From assembly GCA_009695065.1 (NCBI GenBank), contig SIBR01000010.1, positions 31,863-95,862 on the forward strand: a DNA stretch of 64,000 nucleotides. Direction: 5' to 3'. The position numbers were made by a program, and so were the translations under genes. Below are positions 18,410 through 26,814 of this stretch, one piece after another (position 1 is the stretch's first letter; each line of letters starts with the position of its first letter). The stretch is from Opitutus sp. GTDB lineage: Bacteria > Verrucomicrobiota > Verrucomicrobiae > Opitutales > Opitutaceae. The notes beneath the pieces were generated by a model. It saw nothing but the letters and a program-made list of their open reading frames with translations, was not told where the DNA came from and searched no databases.

Positions 18410-19426
18410 ATGACTGTCCCTCCCACCTCTCTCCGAACACGCGCCCTGTGGCTGCTGCTGCTGGCCACGGCGTTTTGGGGGCTGAGCTTTCCCCTCATTA
18501 AGTCGATGGGCGCCCTGCAGGCGCAGTTGCTGCCGGAGGCGGGCACGTGGTTTTCTTCGCTCTATCTGGTTGCCCCCCGGTTCGCGTTGGCGGTCGTTGT
18601 CCTGACTGCCCTCCGGGGGCGCGACCTCTGGCGCGTGTCACGGGGCGAGTTGAAACAGGGCGGGATCATGGGCCTCTTCGCGACCGCCGGCATGCTCCTG
18701 CAGAACGACGGGCTGCAGTACACGTCGGCGAGCACGTCGGCTTTCCTCACGCAGTTCTACGCGATCCTGATTCCGCTCTGGCTGGCGCTGCGGATGCGGC
18801 GCAACCCGGGCGGGCTGGTCTGGATGTGCTGCGCCCTCGTGCTCACGGGCGGGGCGATCCTCGGGGGCTTCGACTGGCGTGAACTCAGGCTTGGCCGCGG
18901 CGAATGGGAGACGCTGCTCTGCTCTGTGTTCTTCATGGGCCAGATCCTCTGGCTGGAAAAGAAGGAGTTCGCGGGCAACCGGTCCGATCGGCTGACACTG
19001 GTCACGTTTGTGGTGCAGGCCGTCGTGCTGGGCACGCTGACCGGGCTGGCGGCGCCGGACGTCCAAAGCGTGTTGCGGCCGTGGACATCGGGAACGTGGG
19101 TCGTTTTCACGCTGCTGCTGACGCTCTTCTGCACGGTCGGCGCCTACTGGCTCATGAATATCTGGCAGCCGAAAATCACCGCGACCGAGGCCGGGCTGAT
19201 CTATTGCGTGGAACCGATTTTCGCGTCGTGCCTCGCGCTTTTCCTGCCCGGCTGGTTTTCGGCCTGGGCCGGCATCGATTATGCCAACGAGCGGGCGACG
19301 TGGACACTGCTGGTCGGCGGCGGATTGATCACGCTCGCCAACGGCCTGCTCCAGTCTCGCGTTCCTAAATCCGGTCCGGAACAGAATGGGCCGCTCGAAG
19401 GTACAGGCCGGGCTGCAGCGGGTTGA
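18410..19426 (+). CDS. DMT-superfamily (EamA) transporter
   Basis: 338 residues, about ten hydrophobic segments in two EamA repeats (residues 12-150 and 160-310), starting ALWLLLLATAFWGLSFPLIKS. The second repeat ends in ITATEAGLIYCVEPIFASCLALFLPGW, which is typical. It is an inner-membrane exporter or importer of amino acids, nucleosides or similar metabolites; the substrate cannot be predicted. The last 25 residues are hydrophilic. Its TGA is followed directly by the stop of a minus-strand gene remnant, and a second, unrelated EamA gene lies beyond that. Palindrome site 2 lies about 165 nt upstream of its start. Confidence 0.9.
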   Translation: MTVPPTSLRTRALWLLLLATAFWGLSFPLIKSMGALQAQLLPEAGTWFSSLYLVAPRFALAVVVLTALRGRDLWRVSRGELKQGGIMGLFATAGMLLQNDGLQYTSASTSAFLTQFYAILIPLWLALRMRRNPGGLVWMCCALVLTGGAILGGFDWRELRLGRGEWETLLCSVFFMGQILWLEKKEFAGNRSDRLTLVTFVVQAVVLGTLTGLAAPDVQSVLRPWTSGTWVVFTLLLTLFCTVGAYWLMNIWQPKITATEAGLIYCVEPIFASCLALFLPGWFSAWAGIDYANERATWTLLVGGGLITLANGLLQSRVPKSGPEQNGPLEGTGRAAAG

Positions 19427-19612
19427 TCACCGGAACGTCCCGGTCCGCAGAAATCGCCGCACGTAAACGGCGGTGTCACCATGCCAGGCGAGCCAGGTAG
19501 GCGAATGATGCACTACGACGTGGTTGCTTTCGCCCGGGAGATGCGTCGACGTGACCGCGACCTTGCCGTCGTCCGGGCCGGCGCACCACGCGAGCAGCAG
19601 CGAAATTTCATG
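19427..19612 (-). pseudogene. Truncated C-terminus of an alpha/beta-hydrolase
   Basis: About 61 sense codons with no start, ending at TGA 19427. The translation includes HEISLLLAWCAGPDDGKVAV, then TSTHLPGESNHVVVHHSPTW and YVRRFLRTGTFR. This matches the C-terminal end of lipase-like alpha/beta hydrolases, where a GK-V-STHLPG loop precedes the catalytic His and a terminal FLRxGxFR. Its 5' side runs into the end of the adjacent transporter gene in another frame, so the rest of the gene has been lost. It is wedged between two convergent EamA genes with no spacer, suggesting that a deletion or insertion junction lies near 19610. Confidence 0.65.
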
Positions 19613-20459
19613 CCGGGGCGGCCGCCCGGCCGGCGCGAACGGAGGCGATGGCCCGCAGTGTGACGGCGGCGAGGACGATGGTGCCGCCGCCGAGGGCGAG
19701 GGGCGTGGGTTTTTCGTGCAGCACGATTAGCACCCACAGCGGATTCAGGATTGGCTCGATCACGGGAATGATGAGGGATTCGAGCGCGGTGACGTGCTTG
19801 ATCGCGCGCGAGAAGAGCCAGTAGGAGACGCCAAGTTGCACCGTGCCGAGCACCGCGAGCGCCGCCCACCCGACGGGCGGCAGGGCGGGGGCGCGCAGGA
19901 TCCACGGCAGCCCGATGCCGAACGCAAGGAGGTTGCCGAGGATGATCGATTCCACCGGCGAGCCGTCCTTCTGCTGGCGCAGCGCGATGGCCATGATCGC
20001 AAAACAGACGCCGCTGACGATCGCGAGGGTGTTGCCCAGCAGGTTCGCCAGCTCGAGACCGTCGGCGAAAAAGAGCGCCATGCCGGCCGTGACGACGGCG
20101 ATCGTGATCCAGTCGGCCCGTGTCGCGCGCTCGTGGAGAAACCAGGCGCCGAACAGCGCGACCCAGACGGGTGCGGTGTATTGGAGGAGGATGGCGTTGG
20201 CCGCGGTGGTGAGCTTGGTGGCCATGCAGAACGTGACCGTGCAACCCGCGTAGGCGATCGCACCGACGATCTGCGGGCGCGAAAAATGAAACCGCAGCGG
20301 GCGGCTGGTCGCCATGAGGAAGAGCGCGGCGATGATGCCGCGGCCACCCGCCACGGCCAGCGCCGGCCACGCGATGGATTTGATGAGGAGCCCGCCCATG
20401 CTCCAGCACAGCGCGGCCGCGATGAGGAGCAGTACGGAGCGGGTGTGGGCGACGTTCAC
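19608..20459 (-). CDS. DMT-superfamily (EamA) transporter
   Basis: 283 residues, ten predicted membrane helices in two EamA repeats: VLLLIAAALCWSMGGLLIKS opens the first, and VSGVCFAIMAIALRQQ with LIIPVIEPILNPLWVLIVLHEKP belong to the second. It is an inner-membrane metabolite transporter of unknown substrate. It is not a close paralogue of the transporter at 18410: length, motifs and loops differ. It ends at the boundary with the hydrolase remnant. Upstream, 72 nt away on the same strand, is an SDR gene that may share its transcript. Confidence 0.9.
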   Translation of the reverse strand: MNVAHTRSVLLLIAAALCWSMGGLLIKSIAWPALAVAGGRGIIAALFLMATSRPLRFHFSRPQIVGAIAYAGCTVTFCMATKLTTAANAILLQYTAPVWVALFGAWFLHERATRADWITIAVVTAGMALFFADGLELANLLGNTLAIVSGVCFAIMAIALRQQKDGSPVESIILGNLLAFGIGLPWILRAPALPPVGWAALAVLGTVQLGVSYWLFSRAIKHVTALESLIIPVIEPILNPLWVLIVLHEKPTPLALGGGTIVLAAVTLRAIASVRAGRAAAPA

Positions 20460-20531
20460 GAGTGGAACCAGCTGGATTGCGGCGTGCAGGCGCCCGCCGC
20501 AAACTCAAATCCTCGCCGGGGAAACCCGGCC

Positions 20532-21338
20532 TCAGGCGGGCGGAGTGGCCGGCCGGGCCAGGGCTCGCGTGTCGTTGACTGAGACGCCGCCGTCGACGAG
20601 CAGCGTCTGGCCGGTCACGTAGGCGCTGGCATCGCTGGCGAGGAAAACGAGGGCGCCCGTGAGATCGTCGACCTGGCCGGGCCGACGCAGGGGAATTCGC
20701 TCGGTGAGATACTCGACCCAGCCGGGGTTTTCGTAGAGCACGGCGTTCTGGGCGGTTTTGAACCAGCCGGGGGCGAGGCAATTGACCGTGATGCCGTGCG
20801 GGCCCCAGTCGGCGGCGAGACTCATCGTGAGCTGCTTGATGCCACCGCGGCTTGCCCCGTAGGGCCCGAGGCCGGCGAAGCCGGCAACACTCGTGACGGA
20901 GCCGATGTTGATGATCCGGCCCTGGCGCGCCGCGAGCATGTGACGGGCGACGGCCTGGGCGACGAAGAACGGCCCGCGGAGATTGGTGTCGAGGATCGTG
21001 TTCCAATCCTCCCACGTGACATCGACGGCCGGCTTGCGGATGTTGCAGCCGGCATTGTTGACGAGGATGTCGATTCGCCCGAAGTGGGCGTGGGCCGCGG
21101 CGACGGCGGCGGTGATGCTCGCATGATCGCGCACGTCGAGGGCGACGGGCAGAACGCGGCGGCCGAGCGCCGCGATGGCCTGTTGCGCGCCCTCGAGCGA
21201 GGCGAGGGTGCGGCTCGTGATCGCCACATCGGCGCCGGCGCGGGCGAGCGCGAGGGCGAAATGGCGGCCGAGACCGCGGCTCGCTCCGGTGACGAGGGCA
21301 ATCCGGCCGGTGAGATCAAAGCCGTTGGTGGAATTCAT
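20532..21338 (-). CDS. SDR oxidoreductase (gluconate 5-dehydrogenase-like)
   Basis: 268 residues from ATG 21338. FDLTGRIALVTGASRGLGRHFALALARAGADV gives the TGxxxGxG cofactor loop, and ILVNNAGCNIRKP the NNAG motif. INIGSVTS carries the catalytic Ser and YGASRGGI the Tyr, but the usual YxxxK Lys is replaced: after Tyr come Gly-Ala-Ser-Arg, so the catalytic Lys position is Arg. The tail GQTLLVDGGVSVND is normal. The overall pattern resembles gluconate 5-dehydrogenase-type SDRs acting on sugar acids. The Lys-to-Arg change may lower or alter activity. It sits immediately upstream of the EamA transporter gene; a sugar-acid uptake and oxidation pair is possible but speculative. Confidence 0.85.
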   Translation of the reverse strand: MNSTNGFDLTGRIALVTGASRGLGRHFALALARAGADVAITSRTLASLEGAQQAIAALGRRVLPVALDVRDHASITAAVAAAHAHFGRIDILVNNAGCNIRKPAVDVTWEDWNTILDTNLRGPFFVAQAVARHMLAARQGRIINIGSVTSVAGFAGLGPYGASRGGIKQLTMSLAADWGPHGITVNCLAPGWFKTAQNAVLYENPGWVEYLTERIPLRRPGQVDDLTGALVFLASDASAYVTGQTLLVDGGVSVNDTRALARPATPPA

Positions 21339-21525
21339 GTGAGTCGGATGGAGCAGAGGGGTGAGGGGAGCGGTGACAGCGGAGCGGACTCCGGAAAAGA
21401 GCCCCATGTCTGGGGGAGCGGCCCGGGCCGCGCACGCCGAAAAGCGCGGGGGTGATTTCTGGTTCGCGGTTGCCACCGGGAAGCGTGAGATTGCCGGTGA
21501 TGACGGCTTCGCCGTGCATTGCTGC

Positions 21526-22436
21526 ATGAGAAAACCGTCCCTCCCCGTGATCCTGGTGGTGCTCGGGGTGATCGGCCTCGGGGCGTGGTGGTGGCGGGCC
21601 GGCGGGGAACGGCGTCCGGGCCCGACTACGCTGCCGAAGAGGAGTACGTCGCCGGTGGCGCCGCCGCCGGTCCGGGAAATTCCCGCGCCACCGCCGGCTG
21701 CGGCAGAGCGGCCGAGTGCGCCGGGGTTGTCGGTGGCGGAAAAAGCTGCACGGGTGGAAAAATCCGGCGCGACTACAAGGGAGATGACCGCGCGCTTTGC
21801 GGCGGAGTTCACGGCGGCGGGGGCCAATTTCCCGGCGGGCTCAACGGCTACCTGCGCCAGCTAGCCCTGCTGGAGCGCGAGAAGCACAACGATCTCGGCT
21901 CCGTGCTGGGCGCCGCGGAACTCGAGGAGCTTGAACTGCGCGAAACATTTTCCGGCAAGGCCGTGCAAAAGGCGCTCGGCACCACGGCGGCGGGCGACGA
22001 ATTGAAGCGCGCCGTGTTTCGCATTCGCAAGGAGTTCGACGACCAGTATGCGCTGATTTTCGACCTGAGCCCGGCGGCCCTCCTCGCGCGGGAGACGGAG
22101 CGGCAGGCCGCGCAGGAAAAAATTCTCGCGGTCCTTGGCCCGGAGCTGTCGTTCGCCTGGCTCAGGGAGGAAGGCCCGGATTTTTCGGAGATCGCAACTT
22201 TTGTCGGGCAGCAAAATCTCGGCCGGGAAACGGCGCTGGAAGTCTGGCGGATAAGAAACGAGGTCGCCCGGCGCAATCTCGCGGCGACGCTGCAGCCCAA
22301 CACCAGCCCCGAGGCGGTCGCAGCGTCGCGCGCGGCCACGGCGGCATGGGCGCGTGAGCGTCTGACGGCGGTGGTCGGTCCGGTGGCGGCCCAGGCGGTG
22401 GGGCCCGGCGTGTTCCGGTGGCTGCCGGCTAAATAG
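21526..22436 (+). CDS. Single-span membrane protein, hypothetical, with three apparent frameshifts
   Basis: The protein can be rebuilt to about 303 residues. ATG 21526 starts MRKPSLPVILVVLGVIGLGAWWW, an N-terminal membrane anchor or uncleaved signal, followed by a Pro-rich linker. A helical, charged domain of about 200 residues then continues to the end (ALLEREKHNDLGSVLG, IRKEFDDQYALIFDLSPAALLARETERQAAQEKIL). The frame changes three times within 90 nt: A5 near 21758 where A6 restores it, GGG near 21780 where GG restores it, and GG near 21834 where GGG restores it. Each restored reading is sensible (RRDYKEMTARFAAEF, NFPGGLNGYLRQL). Three tiny homopolymer indels in a row suggest consensus errors, not decay. 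The family resembles verrucomicrobial proteins of unknown function. Confidence 0.7.
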
Positions 22437-22475
22437 CCGCGCGCCTGTTGCCGGGGGCCACCCGGTGGCGGGACA

Positions 22476-24644
22476 TCAGGAGACGCCGCTGACCGCCTGC
22501 GGCAGACCACCTTGGACGCGAGTCCGGCCGGGCGCATCGGGCCGGGCGTTGCGCAGTACGCTGTGATTGATCGGACGGCGCTGGTCCACCGTCAGGGGCG
22601 GCAACTCGGGCAGTGCGTCCATCTTGGAATCGCGCAACCAGACGCGGGAGAGCGCACGAAAATTATCCCAGCGCTCCGCGATGAAATGATCGCGGCCGGA
22701 CATCGGGCCGCCGTCACCAAGGAGGGGGCCGGCGCCGGCGACTTGGCGCAGCAGGCTGCGCCATTCGGTGAGTAGCCGGTCGATGTCGCCGCGGCCGACG
22801 GTTTCGAGTTCGTCCATGACTTCGCGCGTCCGCGCGCCCTCGGCCACGAGGGCGCGGACGGATTCGCTCCCGCCGAAGCCGTACTGCAAGGGCACACCCT
22901 CGTGCAGCCAGCCGTCGATCGTGAGGCGCCGGTAGGCACGGGTGCAGGTGGCGGCAAGCCGGCCGAGCAGCCGTGGATTCGTGCCGGCAAAGCGATCGCC
23001 GGCGAACAGGTTGGCGGCATCGAACACCAGCTCGTCGAGCGGGTAGCGCCGGTCCTCGAGCGCCGCCGCGAGCGCGAGCCCCTCCGGGCCGAGAAAAAAC
23101 GAGACGATTTCGCCGCGCACGGCGAGGCGGAGTTCGCGGTCGAGGACGCCGGTGCGCTGCCATTGCCACAGGAGCGTCGGCTGCGGCGAAAGCCCCAGGC
23201 ACTCGCCGCGGTGAGTGCAGGTGACGCAGGCGGCAAAAGGATTCCGCTCGCGGCGGACGAGCCGGGCGCGGCCCGTGTCGGTGTGTTCGCGGCAGGGCAG
23301 GCTGGCGGGATCGAGCCGCGCCGTTTCGTCGACGCCGAGCGAAATGCGCTCCTCGAGAAAAAAGCGGCCGGCCTCCGTCAGCGCCATTTCGGTCGCGTCG
23401 CGGCCCGCCCGGAGCTGGCGGAGAAAAAACGCCCACGGCAGCGGTGCCGCGCGTTTGAGGCGCAGCGGCTCGGCCCGGCGCATGCGGGGTGTGCTGCTGC
23501 TGATCAGTACGTAGCCGTACTCGTCGAGCCCGCGCCGGCCGGCCCGGCCGATCATCTGGAGCAGGTCGTGCGGCAGGATTTCGCGTTCGAGGTGGTCGTG
23601 CCGGTAGCTGGCGGCGGTGATGAGCACGGAGCGGAGCGAGAAATTGATGCCGGCGCTCAGGCCGAGCGTGGCGACGACGGCGCGGAGCTGACCGGCCTTC
23701 GCCAGCGGCTCGATGATGCCGGCGCGCTGGGCGTAGCTCAGCCCGCTGTGGTGATAGGCCACCCGCGCCCGGATCAGTTTCGCGAGCCCCGGGCCGCAGA
23801 GCTGTTCCTGCTCCGGCGTGAGCGTGAGCGGCTCCGCCAGCGGCAGTTCGCGGGCGAACTGCCGGGCGAGCCGCTCGGCGTCGGCGCGATGCGGGGCGAA
23901 GACCAGCACGGGACCGAGACCCTCGCGCAGCGCACCCGCGACCCGTTTCGCCCAGAAACCCTCGATCGACCGCGGCAGGCCGCGCACCAGATCGTCGACC
24001 TCGACCTCCTCGAGTTGGACGGGGCGTTCGCGATGTTGCACGACCTCGGCTTGGCGCCCAAGGTGCCGGAGCCAAGCGGCGACCTCGGCGGGATTTGCGA
24101 CCGCGCCGGAAAGCAGGAGCAGCTGCAACTCCGCGGGGGCAGCGAGCAGCACGCCCTCGTAGTGGTTGCCGCGGTGCGTGTCGGCGAGCCAGTGGTATTC
24201 GTCGATGACGAGCAGCCGGAAAGGTTCGGTCCCCATCTCCCGTCGCGTTCGGACGTGGGGCGCCGCCCGGTCGGTCAGCTCATGTCCGTCGGAGACAACG
24301 GACCCCACGCCGGTGATGTGGCTTTGCACCGCCTCGAGCGTGGCGACGACGATCGGCGCCTCGGGATCGACGCACAGATCGCCGGTCATGATGCCGACGC
24401 GCCAGCCGCGGGTGCGCCATTCGGCGAACTTGTCGTTGGCCAGTGCGCGAGTGGGGACGGTGAAGAGCGCGCGGCGGGAGAAATTCGTCTGCTCGGCCCA
24501 GCGTTCGAAAATGTATGTTTTGCCGGCGCCCGTCGGCGCGTCCACGACCACGTCCCGGCCTTCGCGCAGCGCGCTCAGGGCGAGCGCCTGCCAGCGGTCG
24601 GGCAGCATGAGCTTTTGTAATCCGGCGAACGCGTCGGAAATCAC
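22476..24644 (-). CDS. Ski2-like DExH-box helicase with C-terminal cysteine cluster
   Basis: 722 residues. Helicase motifs run in order: Q-like LPDRWQALAL (residue 14), Walker A APTGAGKTYIFE (36), FTVPTRALANDKF (Ia), DEYH box VIDEYHWLAD (II), LLLSGAVANP (III), YHHSGLSYAQR (IV), ATLGLSAGINF (V) and LLQMIGRAGRRG (VI). A winged-helix/ratchet-like region follows. It includes Cys451 and then Cys473-x2-Cys476-x5-Cys482 (CVTCTHRGEC), a spacing used to bind a 4Fe-4S cluster in AddB/Dna2-type nucleases, though no nuclease motif is visible here and Zn binding is equally possible. It is cytoplasmic, an ATP-dependent 3'-5' nucleic acid helicase by family. It stands alone, convergent with the preceding gene across 39 nt. 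Confidence 0.85.
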   Translation of the reverse strand: MISDAFAGLQKLMLPDRWQALALSALREGRDVVVDAPTGAGKTYIFERWAEQTNFSRRALFTVPTRALANDKFAEWRTRGWRVGIMTGDLCVDPEAPIVVATLEAVQSHITGVGSVVSDGHELTDRAAPHVRTRREMGTEPFRLLVIDEYHWLADTHRGNHYEGVLLAAPAELQLLLLSGAVANPAEVAAWLRHLGRQAEVVQHRERPVQLEEVEVDDLVRGLPRSIEGFWAKRVAGALREGLGPVLVFAPHRADAERLARQFARELPLAEPLTLTPEQEQLCGPGLAKLIRARVAYHHSGLSYAQRAGIIEPLAKAGQLRAVVATLGLSAGINFSLRSVLITAASYRHDHLEREILPHDLLQMIGRAGRRGLDEYGYVLISSSTPRMRRAEPLRLKRAAPLPWAFFLRQLRAGRDATEMALTEAGRFFLEERISLGVDETARLDPASLPCREHTDTGRARLVRRERNPFAACVTCTHRGECLGLSPQPTLLWQWQRTGVLDRELRLAVRGEIVSFFLGPEGLALAAALEDRRYPLDELVFDAANLFAGDRFAGTNPRLLGRLAATCTRAYRRLTIDGWLHEGVPLQYGFGGSESVRALVAEGARTREVMDELETVGRGDIDRLLTEWRSLLRQVAGAGPLLGDGGPMSGRDHFIAERWDNFRALSRVWLRDSKMDALPELPPLTVDQRRPINHSVLRNARPDAPGRTRVQGGLPQAVSGVS

Positions 24645-24884
24645 GCGCGCACCGTGGAGGCAGGACGGCCCGCGGTCAAACGACGGCGCGGGTTCACCGG
24701 TCAGGTGGCTGACCGGGCGGGGGGTAATGCCGGAACCATGGCGGCGCCCGGCGCCGGGGGGAGTAGAAATTCACGCCTCCGATCTCGGGGATCGGTCGTT
24801 TTCGTGGAACGCATCATCGGGGTTCTCGCGCTGCGAATCGGACTTCGGCTTGAAGCGTTTGTGCCCGGGGCGGCCGGGTCGCGT

Positions 24885-25868
24885 CTAAAGCGGTCCGCCG
24901 TGCCGGGCCATGAACGCCTTCAGGTCCACCGGTGCGCCGCCCTGCCGCTTGCTCTCTTCCGCGGCCTCCATGAAGGCCATGATCTCAAGCGTCTCCTGGA
25001 TGGGGAAGGGCGCCTGGCGGGTCCGGAAAAACTGGAGGATCTGCCGCGTCAGTCCGAGGTAGTCCCGCTCCTCGCGGTCGTCGACGATCCCGGTGGTGCC
25101 GAACGCAGTCACGCCATAGCCCTGCCGGCCGTTGCGCAACGCGTAGACGACGCCCGTCCGACCGCCGGACCACGTGCCGGTCACCACGTCGGTGTCCGGG
25201 GTGTGGGTGTTGGCGACCGTTTCGCAGCCGGGGCCGATCACGGTGAAGAGCGTCTCGGTGGCGTGCACACCGTAGTAGAACAAATCCGGGACGTGCGGCT
25301 CGATCGGCGCCGGGCCGTACGAGATGACCCCGCGCAGCGCACCGATTTTTGCCGCGCGCAGCTTCGCGATGCCCGGCGCGAAGCGACGGGGCGACGAGCT
25401 GAAAAGGGGCACGTTCAGTTCGCGGGCGAGCCGCGCGATGGCAACGCTGTCGGCGTAGGAACCAGCCAGCGGCTTGTCGATGAAGACGGGCTTGCCCGTC
25501 TGGAAGACGATGCGCGCCTCCGCCAGATGGACGCGGCCGTCGAGGCTTAACATCAGGATGGCATCGCTGCGCGTACTCAGATCCGCGATCGAGTCGAGGA
25601 GCGTGACCCCGTATTTGTCCCGTATCTCGGCGGTGAACCCCTCGACGCGCGACCGGCTGAGATCGACGTCCGGGCTGCCGCCCCGGTAGGCCCAGACGAT
25701 CCGCGCGCCGGGCAGGTGTTCCTTATCCGTGGCGTCGTTGAACAGGCGGGCGAATCGTACGCAGTGGGATGAATCCAGGCCGATGATGCCGATTTTCAGG
25801 TCGGGCTCCGCGCCGAAACTGGCGCCTGTGAACAGGACGATTCCAGCCAGCAGCGCACGGGGGTTCAT
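24885..25868 (-). CDS. Secreted Gfo/Idh/MocA-family oxidoreductase
   Basis: 327 residues from ATG 25868, which gives a signal peptide (MNPRALLAGIVLFTGASFGAE). The Rossmann start is DLKIGIIGLDSSHCVRFARLF; the glycine motif is atypical (GLDSSH instead of GxGxxG). The dinucleotide-domain lysine lies in GKPVFIDKPLAGSYADSVAIA, the hallmark EKP-like motif of the family, here DKP. The C-terminal domain includes YYGVHATETLFTVIGPGCETVA. Members oxidise or isomerise sugars with NAD(P), usually with a tightly bound cofactor when exported. Export of this one is predicted by the leader. The 240-nt gap between it and the helicase shows no gene. Partner genes are not obvious. Confidence 0.82.
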   Translation of the reverse strand: MNPRALLAGIVLFTGASFGAEPDLKIGIIGLDSSHCVRFARLFNDATDKEHLPGARIVWAYRGGSPDVDLSRSRVEGFTAEIRDKYGVTLLDSIADLSTRSDAILMLSLDGRVHLAEARIVFQTGKPVFIDKPLAGSYADSVAIARLARELNVPLFSSSPRRFAPGIAKLRAAKIGALRGVISYGPAPIEPHVPDLFYYGVHATETLFTVIGPGCETVANTHTPDTDVVTGTWSGGRTGVVYALRNGRQGYGVTAFGTTGIVDDREERDYLGLTRQILQFFRTRQAPFPIQETLEIMAFMEAAEESKRQGGAPVDLKAFMARHGGPL

Positions 25869-26022
25869 GAGGCAAAACTCATCGTCGGGGCGCCGGGAGC
25901 CGCAAGGAGATAAATTTCCCGGCTGGTACGGGCCGGACTGGATCGCGGCACGGCTTACCCGGACCGCATCATGAGGGCGGAGATCGGCGGTTCGATCCCC
26001 GGCCGTCGTGGCGTTGGGCCGC

Positions 26023-26505
26023 TCAGTCGGCGCGGGCTTTGTAGTAGGCGGCCTGGAGGCGGTCCCACGACGCAATCGCGTTCTGCTTGGCGCTGTCCCA
26101 CGTCGCTTCGGTCGCGTCGCCGAGGGCACGGACCTTGGTCTTGTAGTCGGCCTCTGATTTTTTCAATTCCTCCATCGCAGCCTTGCGGCTGGCGCTGGCC
26201 TTGGCGTCGGAATAGTCCGCGCGCAGTTTGCTCAGGTTCGATTCCATCCGGGAGGAAAGGGCCTTGGCGTTCGCGGCGAAGTCGCCGCGCTTCTTGTAGG
26301 TGTGCGCCTTCACCTTGTCCCAGGCATTTGCCATCGCAGCCTTGGTGTCTTCATAGGCGTCCTTGATCTGGGCCTTGGCGTTCGATTGTTCCGGGCGGGA
26401 ACAGCCATTGAAGGCGAGAACCGCGAGACTGGCGGCGAGGAGGCCGGCGGTAAGGAAGCGGGCGGTAAGGAAGCGGGCGGAGTGGATCTGAGGGTTGGTT
26501 TTCAT
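26023..26505 (-). CDS. Alanine/lysine-rich lipoprotein with apolipophorin-like helices
   Basis: 160 residues from ATG 26505. The signal peptide ends in lipobox AFNGC (Cys near residue 35). The mature part is one long charged amphipathic helix region rich in Ala, Lys and Asp (KAQIKDAYEDTKAAMANAWD, then KVRALGDATEATWDSAKQNA). The Trp-Asp-x-x-Lys-Ala repeat suggests a helical bundle or coiled coil at the membrane surface, perhaps structural. The leader contains a perfect 15-nt tandem duplication (near 26450-26480) encoding RFLTA twice, which lengthens the n-region. The function is unknown. The frame is open upstream to 26589, but that part does not look like a signal sequence. Confidence 0.75.
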   Translation of the reverse strand: MKTNPQIHSARFLTARFLTAGLLAASLAVLAFNGCSRPEQSNAKAQIKDAYEDTKAAMANAWDKVKAHTYKKRGDFAANAKALSSRMESNLSKLRADYSDAKASASRKAAMEELKKSEADYKTKVRALGDATEATWDSAKQNAIASWDRLQAAYYKARAD

Positions 26506-26814
26506 GATAAAAAGGCGATGACGGTTGTGATTCGCGCGGGCGCGTCCTTCCCCCGGGCGTTCGATCGGGCCTGAGCGATCCGATGGCAAATTTCGTGCGA
26601 AGGAGTGGCTTGGACCCGTTTGGCGGGGTTCGGTTCGCCTTTTGCTGCGAATCCCCCCCGGGGGGATGGGGGACCTTTCGCCCCTGGCAGGGCGCGGGCT
26701 GAATCAGAGTTATTGTTACAGTTTGGTAAACTCGGATTTCCGGGCCGAAACGTTTGAACGATCCGGTGGGTCGCTACGTCTTTCCCCGTGTTTCAAGGTT
26801 TGTTTGGTGTTAGG
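26506..26814. other. Intergenic spacer between lipoprotein and receiver gene
   Basis: About 310 nt with no convincing coding frame. It contains a C7G6 run near 26652 and an AT-richer patch at 26705-26745 (TTATTGTTACAG, AGTTTGGTAAACT) that could be a promoter. From 26790 the sequence becomes G/T-rich and leads straight into the terminator-like hairpin at 26826. A short plus-strand transcript from this spacer to that hairpin is possible. Confidence 0.4.

Noticed and set aside
22968..23210. Cys cluster as evidence for a nuclease domain
   Set aside because: No RecB/AddB-type nuclease motif (GxxD-D-ExK) could be found near the cluster, so only metal binding is suggested.
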